Assembly: GCA_000787465.1 (NCBI GenBank)
Contig: JSYX01000162.1
Span: 1-61,357, forward strand
DNA from: Thermomucor indicae-seudaticae
Lineage: Eukaryota > Mucoromycota > Mucoromycetes > Mucorales > Lichtheimiaceae
DNA length: 61,357 bases
Direction: 5' to 3'
Under the pieces are notes generated by a model. It did no database searches and had not been told where the DNA came from. It saw nothing but the letters and a program-made list of their open reading frames with translations. A program made the translations under genes and the position numbers. This document shows positions 1-10,766 of the stretch, piece by piece (within the stretch, counting starts at the first letter, position 1; every line of letters starts with the position of its first letter).

Positions 1-359
1 TCCCTCTTGCCAAGTACTGTAACTTGCAACCTGTCAAGGACACTCCTTCACTTCTTGAAGTAATCAAGGAATTCAAGACTGTTTTGGGTTCGCCCGAGTT
101 CAAGGCATTGGCCACTGAGAACTCATGTAAGTAAATAAATCCCAGTGGTATGTGGACAAAAGGTTTAACCTTAGTTATTATCATAGATGCCTTTCGACAT
201 TTGAGATTTAGCTTGGTCAAAGCATTCGAAATCGCCTTTTCCAAGTTGGACAATTGGCGCGAGACTTATGACGAATTTTTACGCGAAAGCGTTTGGCCTC
301 TAATTACTGACGACGTTTTGGCCAATGTGGGGCTGCAGTTAATGGATATCATTCATTAG
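1..359 (+). CDS. 3' end of an unrecognised protein gene (partial)
   Basis: Only the last two exons are present. The reading frame enters at base 3, runs to 126, and a 60-nt intron (127-186, donor GTAAGT, acceptor ATAG) joins it to a final exon at 187-359 that ends in TAG. The roughly 100 residues seen are mildly acidic and helix-forming, with a tail ending in QLMDIIH. I do not recognise the family. The sequence is only the C-terminus, so no function is offered. The good splice sites and the open frame across the junction argue that it is a real gene running in from the left, but a fragment of a transposon gene cannot be excluded given the relics that follow. Confidence 0.55.
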
Positions 360-708
360 CGGGCACTTTTCGGCTCAGTGGTACAATTTTGTACCAACTT
401 ATAATACAATTTTATATGCAACAACAAAGCTTTCAAAGTTGTTTTTTTCAGATTTTGGACGTTCGATGTATGAAGTTTCTTGTGGATTAATTTGAGCTAT
501 GTTTGTCTAAGCAGATTCAGAGATGTATGGAGTTTTAGAGGGGATGTTCGAGAAAAATTTTGTCGATAGAAAATTGCACACTAAAAAAACGAAAAGTACA
601 ACATGTTCCAACCAAGCAAAAAGCGTCAAACTCCTTGAAGCATGAGGAGAACATCTGAAAAATAACACCCCCTATTTTAATTCATGCGGTTGTTACTGAT
701 ATGATCGT
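360..708. other. AT-rich spacer, nothing recognised
   Basis: This stretch follows the stop of the partial gene and precedes the piggyBac relic. I see no open frame with splice support, no tRNA and no clear repeat. Confidence 0.4.
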
Positions 709-2787
709 CTAATGGTCCTGGCAGAAGACCGTGTCGGTGTCACATTTGCAACGCAGAGAGCATTTCTTCCCACAGCCATCCGCACGACATCTTCTTCTTT
801 TTGGATTACCTTTCGCGTTTCCCCCTCCCAAAGAAACACGCTTATGACCAGCGACTGCCGTAGAGGACCTAAGGATCCGCTGGTTTTCGAGGTTTGCTCT
901 ATCTTCTTCTATGTGCTTAGCATGCCGAAGCAGTGATTGCGCGAGTCTCCAGCGGAATGTGGCATGCATCGTATCGTGGCCATCGTGCGCATCGTGCTTG
1001 TACGCTGAAAAGATATCAGCTTCTGCAACTGCTAAAAAGAACGCAAGGCATCTGACTTCCCAGCGACACGATTTCATCACATCATGGAATGAAACCATGC
1101 TATAGCGCCGGTTAGTCGCTGTGTCCACGGCGCCTGTACCAAGTTAGCTTATGCGCATAGTAGCCGGAAAATTTATCTCACCTTTGTTCTGTTCACATTC
1201 GTCTAAGACAGTAGCACGCCGCATTGTTTGCTGCTCTCCATAAATAAACCAAGTTATTATTATGTTGCTGCTCACTGTGATGGTACTACAATTTACGATC
1301 ACCACTTTAGGCTTTCTGTCGCGTAAAGCAGCAGTATCCAACTTATCCTCTGTAGATTTCATGCAGATGGAATCGCCAAGGGAATGACCTAGCGAATCCA
1401 GGGCGTCTACTGCCAGCATGCCTCGTGGTCAGTATCTTCGTTCTTTGACTTCCATTATCGAGTAGAGGCCACGCTCTCTCAAAGCCGTTACCATGGCAGG
1501 TGAACCGAACCAAGAATCAGCTATGACTGCCCTTCCAGAAGAAACCACGGTTCTGTCAATCTGCATACTGCTGCAATGGTCTTGGAGTCATAGAGGTCGC
1601 CGTATGGTCGTTGCATGTTATCACCTGAAAAGTCAAGGCGAAGAATACAACATGTTGTGGTGTCAGCAACAGTCTTGTATTCTTGACCGATTGAGTGCGG
1701 TTTACGTGGGACCTTTTTGAGGTTAGGCATTCCACGTCCAAGCCATTGGTTCATGCTCTCATCGACACACAGGCGTCACCGCTTCTGCAAGTTTATCGTT
1801 GTATGCATCCAGAAAACCTCAGATCTGATACAATGCATCTTGCAAAGGACTATTTATCGTCTAATCAGAGACCTCATTGTCGTGCTCGTTTGCTCATGTC
1901 CTCACTTACAGTTGCACATTCGGCCTAGCAAATACGTGCATCCTCGTAACAACATCGAATCTTAGCCATATAATCCGAGAAGTTTATCGACAAGAAATAA
2001 GGGTAATCCCCACGATATCAGTACGCTGCATGATCATCAATTCGCACAGTTGTCATAACAATGAAAAGCGCAATCCACACCAAGTATTCAGCATATGCTA
2101 CATGCATAAATATGGCAAGTACACTGGCTGCATAGTCGTTTATGGCGTTTAATACCATTTCCTGGATATATGTCTCAGACAAGAACCTCAAGAAATATTG
2201 GGCCGGTGATGCATATTCCTTTCCTGAAAGGTGAAGCACAGTGTTTCCACGAAAAGCAGCAAAGGGTTGGCTTGCACGACAGTCTATGTCAATCCTGCCT
2301 TCTCTCCACGTCAAATCCAGCTCCTCTTTCTCCTCGTGCTCCTCAGGCCCAAGTTCACCTGGAGCAGCAACAGCATCGTCCAAGAAGTCGGCACCCTCCG
2401 ACGATCCTTGCGCTATCGTCGAATGCAATGCAGACGAGGACGGCGCCGTTGCTTCGGGATGCGGTTGTTCACGCTGTTGTCGAGGTCCCGATACTTCAGG
2501 CTGGTAGTACCAACAACAGCAAAGGGCTGGCCAGGAAGAAGGTTCAACTTCACCAACCATGCGGCACGTCCATCCAGCGTAGTTTCGCCAACGATTACAC
2601 CATCTAATGACATTCCGGGCGCATCAAGGGCAACCATAATACGCAAAGTTTCATAGATAGGTGTTACGTGTTGCTCGCAAGAAGCGAGAAGAAACTGAAA
2701 CAAGAGTGCCAACAGCAACGTAACTGGAAGCTCGAGGCATTTTGCAAATAAGGTTAATCGACAGTAGATCAGGTATGTGTCACGCAA
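709..2787 (-). pseudogene. decayed piggyBac-type transposase (DDE_Tnp_1_7)
   Basis: Read on the minus strand, conserved pieces appear in transposase order but in different frames. The N-terminal part (about 2787-2018) includes segments such as AQYFLRFLSETYIQEMVLNA. The first catalytic block reads VDESMNQWLGRGMPNLKKV near 1760, the second IADSWFGSPAMVTALRERG near 1510. The block with RDRKPKVVI and MRRATVLDE lies near 1330-1170. The third aspartate is in GAVD near 1125, after an apparent intron of about 60 nt. The tail ends in a cysteine-rich segment (CRADGCGKKCSLRCKCDTD) typical of piggyBac C-termini. The frame is broken by several shifts and by in-frame stops, for example just after KERRY and LEGQS. 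The three Asp-containing blocks can still be read, but no intact protein is encoded. I did not identify terminal repeats. Confidence 0.8.
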
Positions 2788-3036
2788 GATTCCTTTGGAA
2801 TCTGCAAAGGCACTTCCTTTCGACAGTGCAATGGTATCGAACTACAGGCTCTCAGGAACACGCTACTGCATTATGAGCCAATAGGATTGAAAACAACAGG
2901 ACATATCCATAATCCGTGATTCAAAAACGGGAATTGTCGATGCACGAGACTTTTCATAGCAGTCACGAAGCGTTGTACACGCAAGATATCCGAGATCCCG
3001 TGCCTGAATCAAAAAACTGCAGTTCGCAGCATCGCA

Positions 3037-3868
3037 ATGGAGCAACTAATCGACAGAAGTTTTGAAACGAAAGATCTATTGCGAGAATCCCAGCGTATTG
3101 CTGAGGAAGGACACTATGCAGTTCACTTTTCCAACAAAGAATGAAACTGCAAGAACAGGTTAGTCGGAACTGTCTGATATCAAGTACGCACATGAGTCTT
3201 CTGACATGAATTACGCGATATCTCCAGGAAAATATCAAGCTGCGAGAAGAAAATGGCCAGTTGCTTGCAGAGAAGGTTGGGCGGTTTTTGAGGATCAGTT
3301 ACGCGTGTGAATCTGCTAACGTATATTCAAGCACTATTTCGAGGGAAGTCAGAGGTTGCGAGAAGAAAGAATGGTACTTCAAGAAGAGGTTAGTCGGGAC
3401 TGTCTGATATCAAATACGCGCATGAGTCTTCTGACATAAATTCAGCAATACCATCATCACATCAGGAAGTTGCTCAAAGAAAATGCCTGCTTGTGGGGTG
3501 AAAGGTTTGGACGGATTTTTGAGGATCACTTATCCGTGTGAATCTGCTAACATAAATTCAAGCAACATTTCGAGGAAAGTCAGAAGCTGCAGGAGGAAAA
3601 AATCAAAATGCGCGAAGAGGTTAGTCGGAACTGTCTGATATCTAGTACGCGCATGAGTCTTATGACATGTATTACGCGATATCTTTAGGAAATCAAGAAG
3701 CTGCAGGTAGAGGTTAACAGGCTGCTGGATGAGACGGTGAGGCAAAGCTTTTGGGATTGTAAGTGCTGGATCCATATGAATCGTCTAACGCGCATCCTAG
3801 ATGGTTCTTCAGGACAACAATCTGCTGTTACGGCAAGCAGCGGCAGAGAAAACCGCAACGGACGCAGT
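3037..3868 (+). pseudogene. truncated gene of repeated short coiled-coil exons
   Basis: A chain of short exons separated by short introns reads as heptad-rich, Glu/Lys/Leu-rich coiled coil. Exons read are 3228-3275 (48 nt), 3332-3388 (57 nt), about 3446-3504, 3563-3619 (57 nt), 3689-3736 (48 nt) and 3801 onward. Examples are ENIKLREENGQLLAEK, QHFEESQKLQEEKIKMREE and EIKKLQVEVNRLLDE. Introns carry GT donors and AG acceptors, and the second type has a CTAAC branch-like motif. A weaker upstream part may start at ATG 3037 (ETKDLLRESQRIAEEG), but it is not in frame with the first repeat. The third exon has a length that is not a multiple of three (59 nt) and so shifts the frame. The chain ends abruptly where a piggyBac fragment begins. 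I call it a gene relic; the family is unknown. Confidence 0.5.
3159..3800 (+). repeat. tandem repeat of a complete exon-intron unit (~230 bp period)
   Basis: Two intron types alternate. Type A begins GTTAGTCGG(A/G)ACTGTCTGATA and occurs at 3159, 3389 and 3620, spacings of 230 and 231 bp. Type B begins GTT(G/T)GG(G/A)CGG and contains GTGTGAATCTGCTAAC; it occurs at 3276-3331 and 3505-3562, with a diverged third copy at 3737-3800. Exons between them also match (48-nt and 57-nt types). Each unit is therefore exon C (48), intron B (about 57), exon D (57), intron A (about 69). Both coding and non-coding parts were duplicated together. Confidence 0.8.
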
Positions 3869-4055
3869 ATGTAGTAGCCGGAAAAATTATCTCACCTTTG
3901 TTCTGTTCATATTCGTCAAAGACAGTAGCACGGCGCATTGTTTGCTGCTGTCCACAAATAAACCGAGTTATTATGTTGCTGCTGACTGTGATGGTACCAC
4001 AACTTGCGATCTCCACTTTAGGCTTTCTGTCGCGTACAGCAGCAATATACAGCCC
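3869..4055 (-). mobile_element. piggyBac transposase fragment, second copy
   Basis: About 185 bp closely matches positions 1157-1345 of the larger relic on the same strand. The shared block encodes the region with TITVSSNII, QQTMRRATV and the start of the following intron (GTGAGATAA...). This copy has some residues that look less decayed (VFDEYEQNKG). It abuts the last coiled-coil exon directly at about 3868, and similarity stops near 4055. Confidence 0.75.
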
Positions 4056-4636
4056 GTACTCATGAGCCGCTTTGAAAATACCCTGGTTAGCATAACATTA
4101 ATTATTGATGAACCACTGACGATTTTCTTTCGCATATAATTAGCCTGTTATTACGGATTCAAGGGTTTAAAAGTCATAATGGGCACCCTTTCTGAATGGC
4201 TCCTTCATGGCGCTACACCTATAGTTAATTCCGACCACTGGTCATCCTCAAGTACCGTTTGAATTTCGACAGCAAGTTTCTTGTCTCAGAAACAGCGGTG
4301 CTACTCGTACAAGAAGACATAAGAGCCTATAACAATAATGCAAGCTGGGGAGAAGACAGGGCTTTAATGGAAAAGACCATGCATTATGGATCTATAGTTT
4401 ATGCATTGGATGACCAGGATAGGATACAACGATGTTGCTAGTTGTGCCATACCGAATTTACGAAGCAAATAAAGGAAAATAAGAGGTTGTTCTTTGATAT
4501 TATCCATTGAACCAACTAAAAAACAGACATTTAGCACGCGTTGTTCAAATGATTCCAAGAGAGAGACCTGTTTCTCAAACGGGTGTGTAGGTCAGGTGTA
4601 ACTGCGAACAGGTACACTTGGAAACGGGTGTCCATA
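4056..4636. other. spacer between two transposon relics
   Basis: There is a 60-codon open stretch at 4259-4441 with no recognised family and no splice support. I see nothing else that I can name. Confidence 0.35.
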
Positions 4637-4866
4637 GACCTGGCGGTGAATGAGTTCCCAGTATTATCCGCGATTGCAAAGGACTACCTTCCAATTCCTG
4701 GTAAGTTGAATGCAAATGGTCTGTGTCCACTTTATTGAGTCTTGCCACTTTCTTTTTCGCTCACAGGCACGAGTGAACCAGTCGAACGACTTTTCTCAAC
4801 TGCTCGCAATCTCTTACCATAACGTCGTTGTTCCATGAAGCCCGGTGATATACGAGCGTGTATTGC
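4637..4866 (+). pseudogene. hAT transposase C-terminal dimerisation domain relic
   Basis: The first exon part (4637-4700) reads as EFPVLSAIAKDYLPIP. A 66-nt intron (4701-4766, GTAAGT to ACAG) leads to GTSEPVERLFSTARNLLP, which is the hallmark C-terminal block of hAT-superfamily transposases. A TAA stop follows immediately, inside what is normally ...LL.DRR.SL.P.T; the frame then continues as RRCSMKPGDIRACIAS. The rest of the transposase is not present in readable form, so this is a dead fragment. Confidence 0.8.
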
Positions 4867-7014
4867 TTCATATACGAGTGTAAATGTCAATCAAAACCAT
4901 AGAGTGGGACGGATCAGTGTTAAGGCAGACGCCAGACGGAGCACAACTGCGTTTGAGTTGCCGTACTAGTTTTCCTACATTCGTTATGCCATTACACTGG
5001 GGCAGCGTTTATATCCTTTGAGTTTAAGCGGACAATCTGCCTTTGTCTTAACCTCTGTCTCAGGACGATACCTATTTCAACCCATATCGTTTAACCGTTA
5101 AAGATGAAAGACTGTAGAAGTTGATGCAGAGTGGCAAGGTTTTCAAACGCCAAACCCGGATTCGACATTAAGTAAAATAACTTTCCATTGGCGCCAACTT
5201 GGGGCAATGTGAGTGCGCCAGAGTAATTCCATGAAGGACGTCAAGCTTTGTACTGTTTGTGCGCCAACGATGCGCATAGCTACCGGTCAAGACAAGCTTA
5301 GCACAAGTCATTAAGAACTGCGTAATTATCCAAAGCGTGAAATGAGACTCCACATTCCTATTCAACGGGAAAAAGTTCGAGTGTTTCTGTCTGTTGAAAC
5401 ATGTTTATTTACTTTATTGTTCTACGTCTATGTTGGTAAGCCTGGTTTCATATCTATTACGGATTCGACTTTTTTTTCGAGTAATACACTTGCAAAGGTG
5501 TGGTATTATATCGGATGTGGTATCGCAGAGGCCAAGGCGTTGTAGTCAGCCTTAATCGACAATTTGGACTGCTTACCTGTCCTCCCCTTCCGTTTCTTCT
5601 CTCAAACGAATTGTGAGCACGCCATGGTCGTATTTTGGAAGAAACACTACCCTAGATCATCAGTCGACCGTTGTTTCCGCTAACTGTCAACAGAAAGGAC
5701 ATGCCAGCATGGCAATCAGATCAGCATGTCGAATTGCCCTTCAGGCATAGTTGAGGCTTTTTTCAACCAGATCGCTGGAATTTCTTTGCATGTTTCCCTT
5801 CACTTTCAGTCTTCCGTGACTCTTGTTGAATCGTATGTCGAGTCTCATTCATTGATGGTAGATCGTCAAACACGCACAAACGTTCCCTAACAAAATAGAT
5901 ATCACGGCATGTCCGTCCGTAACGATGTACCTCTCGCGGCAGACGGCCCACCCTGGCACAGATTCGTCAAGTTGAATCGGGTCATCCTGGCGGAAGCGAA
6001 CAACGAGCGGCGTGACGGTATGTGTGCCTGAAGACATGTCCACTTTCTGGCGATGTTGGCCAAACATACAAAACGAAGCTCCCGTCGGAATCGTTGACGG
6101 CGCGGATCCGCACGTTTGGGTATCCCTCGTCGAGGACTCGTCCCCCGTAAAGATGATAGGGGAGCACCGCATCCCTTTCCCTTGTGAAATGGATATGTCC
6201 AAATCTAAAACGATTGAGTGAAATTCGCTTCGCCGTATGATAAAGCCACCAACCTGCAGCCAGACGCTTTCTTAAATATGTAATTCCAACTAGCGTTCTG
6301 CCCTCGCTTCGCTTCGGGGAACGCTAAGCGGGGCCTCTGGGCAGTGTTTTGGCTATGGGCATCTCTGGAGTGAAAGCTTGGAAAAGCGCTGGGTTGGCAC
6401 TGATCCAGGTTAAAGCTCAGCGCTCATTTTTCTCCGCCGTACGTTTCATGTGGCTGAAAGTTTTTCTCAGCGACATGAGAGGTGGTTGGAATTGTGGGGT
6501 ACGTATCACAGCAACCTTTAGTGGAAGAGGACCGTAACGCAGTTCTCCGCGCACGTGGGGGAAAAGGGAGAAGTGGAAAAGGTGTAATGAATGTATTGTA
6601 CGCAGCATCTGAATTGAAGCCGTTAACAATGAGTGATGAGTTTCTTCGAATCTGAAAGTTCCCGAGTGATGACGAAGCTTTAGTCCTACGAAGAAGTTAA
6701 TGAATAGGCTTGGTCGCACGATATAGACACTGGGAAAAGGTAAACGCGAGAAAAGTAGCGGTATATTTCGCACAAAAGTTAGATGCCCACCCCCGTTCAG
6801 TTTCTCCTGGACAAGTCATAACTGAGGGTTCTCATACTGCGATGATTCCCCGCCTATCTAATACCGATAAGATAAGTCCAGATGCAGAAAAGACAAAACC
6901 TTGATCGGGACAATCCATCGTTTAGGCTCGGATGTCGCAAGCGGACGAATCACATGCGCCCGATCGGAGTCTACTGGGTACATCCGAGATAACTTGTGTT
7001 TAAGCACAGCTTGC
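4867..7014. other. accessory spacer with unassigned open stretches
   Basis: Open stretches occur at 5168-5365 (minus), 5849-6202 (minus), 6012-6221 (plus) and 6417-6773 (minus). The overlapping minus and plus frames at 5.85-6.22 kb are the longest, but neither shows a domain I know. No splice-supported gene model could be built. The position next to transposon relics suggests further decayed element sequence. Confidence 0.35.
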
Positions 7015-7020
7015 TATAAA
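7015..7020 (+). promoter_or_regulatory. possible TATA box of the sugar transporter gene
   Basis: TATAAA lies about 150 bp upstream of the predicted start at 7169. The distance allows a 5' leader of about 120 nt. Support is positional only. Confidence 0.3.
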
Positions 7021-7168
7021 TGCTGACGGCCCCATTTCGCTGCCATTTTTCAATCGTATTGTCATTCCGGGCAGGCGGATCCTGGCAGAAAGGGACGACC
7101 CGTTGTAGAAGCAAAAGACCCATTATTTATATCATCCCTTGCAACAAACTTGCAGTGCATATTTTCTC

Positions 7169-8977
7169 ATGGCACGTTCCGAAGATCTGGGTTTCCCTTT
7201 GTACATGACATTTTGCGCCACAATAGCGGCTGTATCAGGATTCAATGTCGGTTGGCATATCAGTACGTTTGGATGATCCCACTTACTGCGTCTGCACGCC
7301 TATTGATTATGTGCTCTAAGGTGTTCCGAATATGCCAGAGTCAGTCATATCCGAGTGCTCAGATGGTACAATCGGTGACGGCGCACTTCCAGCCTGTTTA
7401 CCAATGAACGATTATACCTGGTATACTACACGCTGATCGGTTGCAAGTAAATCTACATCCTTACCACCTTGGTTGCCAGGGGCTATACCGTTGGCGCTTT
7501 CGCCATTGGTGGTCTTTTCGGCAGTCTGTCCACAATGTATCTGAATCAATGGTTCGGTCGACGCGATAACATTCTCATCGCTTGCGCCTGGATGATTTTG
7601 GGCGGCATTCTTTCAGCTACAGCCATCAACGTCGGCATGGTAACTAATTGTCCTCTCTCCGTTTCCTATAACTTGAACTCAATGCTGGTCTTTAAGTACT
7701 CTGTTGGTCGTGCCTTTGTGGGCATTGGTTCCGGCATGTCAGGATCTTCGGTCGCGATCTACGTATCTGAAATTGCTACCAAAAGGAGCCGCGGTGCACT
7801 TGGTAGCCTTTTCGAACTGTTCCTGAACCTCGGGATTCTGCTTACGCAAGTGTGCGGCCTGTACATGAGCTATGTGCCTGTCTGGCGCGTTCTCTGGGCG
7901 ATCCCAACGATCCTGGCTGCTATTCAGCTCGTCCTGATCGCCTGCTTTACGGTGGAATGTCCAAGACACTTGTGTGCCAACGGACAATACGACAAGGCTC
8001 GGGCAGCTTTGCAACGTCTTCGACCCGGTGCAGACATTGACGATGAATTCGCGCAACTGCTCCAAGCCCGAAAGCGCGAGATCGAAGAAGGCGCTCGGCG
8101 CATGTCCATCCTCGACATTGTCTTGCTTAAAAACAAGCGCGTCACTTGGAATACGATCATTGCTATGGTTCTTCAGGCGTACAACCAAGTCGGCGGCATT
8201 GGCCCCATGTCAGGTGAAATAACTGTTTTGCGCTCTGTGGCGTGGAAGATCACACTAAAATTGTCATCACATCAACAGTATACTCTGTCGGTTTCTTGAC
8301 TACTGTCTTTGATGGCAACAAGGCGCTTGCGACGGATATCTCACTCGCGAACGCGACGGCCAATGTTGTAGCCACTTTTATCGCGGTTGTGTTTATGAAT
8401 CGTGTCGGCCGAAAAGGGTTCATGTTAATCTCAACGCTCGGTATGACGATTGCATCTGTCCTTCTCGTGGTTGGCTCAACGGTCGGAACCATTGCTCCTC
8501 TTGTGATCACTGCCGGTAAGCTATATATAACACGATGTCCTCCTCGTCTAAAATGCTTATTGTCTTGTCCATATAGCTATTCTGTTCACCTTTACTTACA
8601 GTATGGGCTGCGGTGTGATTCCTTGGCTCATCGCCCCCGAGCTCTTACCGCTTTATGCATTACCTCCCGGATCCGCGCTCGCCAACGCAAGCAATTGGCT
8701 TTTCAACTTTGTGATCAACACTGTCTGGCCCGAAATGAACAATAATCTCGGAGACTACAGCTTTATTGTTTTTGCAGTCATCAATTTTGTTGGGTTTCTC
8801 TTTATTCTCATCTGCATGCCTGAAACGACTGGCAGAAACCTTGACCAACAGCAACAACAGCTCAAGCCCGCCGTCAGCAAGCAATCACAAGAAGAAGCAG
8901 GCCTTCCTGGTGTAGTTTGTTCTGAGAACACGGACAAGCTTGAAGATATCCATCATATTGAAACGACCAACAAGTAG
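7169..8977 (+). CDS. MFS sugar transporter
   Basis: Six exons (7169-7262, 7321-7420, 7480-7639, 7697-8213, 8279-8515, 8577-8977) give 502 aa. It is a 12-helix major facilitator of the sugar/inositol family, expected in the plasma or vacuolar membrane. Family marks visible are the N-terminal GFNVGWHIS, the first loop motif NQWFGRRD, the central signature VGRAFVGIGSGMSGSSVAIY followed by SEIATKRSRG, a long hydrophilic middle loop (about residues 225-275), the second-half NRVGRKG and the closing PETTGRNL. The substrate cannot be read from sequence; facilitative hexose uptake is the likeliest. The start ATG at 7169 gives a normal N-terminus directly before helix 1. The tail after PETTGRNL is Gln- and Glu-rich. 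The gene converges on the dehydratase gene, with 195 bp between stops. Confidence 0.9.
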
Positions 8978-9172
8978 CCATTCTCCCCCGCCAGTCCTCC
9001 TTCCCATTCATCCCTTTGTATCCGATGTCTGTATTTATACTCTTTCTTCTTTTCACGTTCTGTAACTGCCATTCATTCTTTTCTGTACATACCATTGTAC
9101 GTATAATATATCCCATCTGTAATCAGTAGGAAAGGGGCAAAGTCGTTCTTTGGCAACATGTTTATTCTACAC

Positions 9173-10292
9173 TTAGGGGTGGCCCAAGATGGCAACGCCT
9201 TTGACGGCAAGATTGCCTTGGGCATCTACTACCCACAGGTCAAACGCGTCCGGCTGATCAGTCTTTGCTTTTCCCTGCACCTTGAGAGGCTCATTGACGA
9301 CCAGCGGGGAGCGACAGCGATAACTGAAAGACTGAATGCAGCGCGGGTCATTATGACGCCTCAAGTGCTGGCCGAGTCGATCGACCATCAATGTAAATGA
9401 CAATGGACCATGAACCAAGCATCCTTTGTGCGTGTACACAATGTCAAACGAGAAAAGAAAAAGAAGCCACAAATAGAGTGTCTACTTTACCTCTGTGATG
9501 TTCTACGTTTGTGGCGTATTGGTGGTCATAATGAATAAGGTGAGAATTAAACGTGAGAGCCGAGAAACGGAACAAGAGGATCGGAGTAGGCACAAGATGG
9601 AAGGTAAAGTCTGCTTCCGGTATCTGCACGACATCTATTGTACGTACAAAGAGACCTGTTACTGAACCATATCATCATTATGGCAAACCATCCCGCACAC
9701 CTTGCGTCTTTTTTGTGGTTGTAGTATCCTTCTTTTCTTCTTCTTGTGCCTGAAGATACACCCAACAGCGCGATTCGGTCAAGCACCAACCCCTTTCGTT
9801 GCTAATCTTCTTGTCTACCCAGATAAAGACCGAATCACCCCGTCGTCCTGCCGGCCGAAACTGGACGTCGCGAATCTTGGACTCCATCGTCGCCACGTCG
9901 CCGACGCGCAGCGGGTTCTCTGGGTTCCATTCGAGCTCGCCAGCTGCCCACATGCGGTGCGTAAACGGCGCCAGCGGTTTCCAGTCTTGTTCGTAACCGT
10001 CCGGAGACAAGTCGCTCTCAGGTACGCGTGGCGGGAAATAAGCTAAATGCCAGGCAGGAGGTAGTTCTGTACCCTTGTCAGGCATGCGAGCGTTCCGATA
10101 GATGGGATGGTTCAGGGTATTGCCCATCAAGTTGAACTGGGACGCGGTAATCACGTCTGTTTCGATCAGGGTTTTGGTACGGATAGCGTCATGCCACGCC
10201 TGCAGCGGCGACTTGGAAGACTGTAGCCGCCGTGAGACACAAAGAGACAATGGACGTCTTGCTGTTAACCTTCTGCTGATACCAGAAAGCAT
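9173..10292 (-). CDS. HTD2: mitochondrial 3-hydroxyacyl-thioester dehydratase type 2 (HTD2-like)
   Basis: Exons 10292-9701, 9634-9491 and 9423-9173 give 328 aa. The product belongs to the MaoC/hot-dog dehydratases that remove water from 3-hydroxyacyl-ACP in mitochondrial fatty acid synthesis (type II), which supplies octanoate for lipoate. The N-terminus MLSGISRRLTARRPLSLCVS looks like a mitochondrial presequence, and this ATG was preferred over the open frame upstream. The first half carries AYFPPRVPESDLSPDGYEQD and FTHRMWAAGELEW; the second half has LFRFSALTFNSHLIHYD and VHGPLSFTLMVD, the usual MaoC-like active-site region of this family. Itaconyl-CoA or mesaconyl-CoA hydratases share this fold, so substrate assignment is by fungal context. 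Confidence 0.85.
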
Positions 10293-10697
10293 GAAATGAA
10301 GGGAGAAAGGAAAAGAGTCGAAATGAGTAATGTGAATTCGCTCGGCACAGGTTTTTACCGGACCATGGCACAAAGTTCATGCTGTTCAAGGATCCGGCAA
10401 AACAATATCATCCGCGAAAACCGGGCGAGACTTGCTACCTTTTTTCTTATTCTACGTCAAACAACCTTTTGTGTCTAATCTGCTGCTTACTATGGATTGT
10501 GCTTAGTGTAGATTGCCCACTGAGGGAAAATTGTAGGGTTCAAAGAGGCCTATACGACAGGGTTTTCCAGGCGCTCATTATACGTCGACTGAGACCTTCG
10601 GAATGATATATTTGTCCAGATGTCCTTTGGTTTCTATTCCTTTCGAGAAACAATACCATCCAAAACCTGAGTTCCCCTTTTTTGGCAAAAAGCAGGG
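10293..10697. other. divergent promoter region
   Basis: This is the shared upstream region of HTD2-like (minus) and the unknown gene at 10767 (plus). No coding model fits. A TATA-like site lies just beyond, at 10698. Confidence 0.4.
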
Positions 10698-10703
10698 TAT
10701 AAA
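10698..10703 (+). promoter_or_regulatory. possible TATA box
   Basis: TATAAA lies about 65-70 bp upstream of the ATG at 10767, a normal distance for a fungal core promoter. Support is positional. Confidence 0.4.
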
Positions 10704-10766
10704 TGGGACGGGCGAGCGTCATACTGATGTCTTTTTCAAACAGCGACGGCCTGCATAAAAGCAAAA

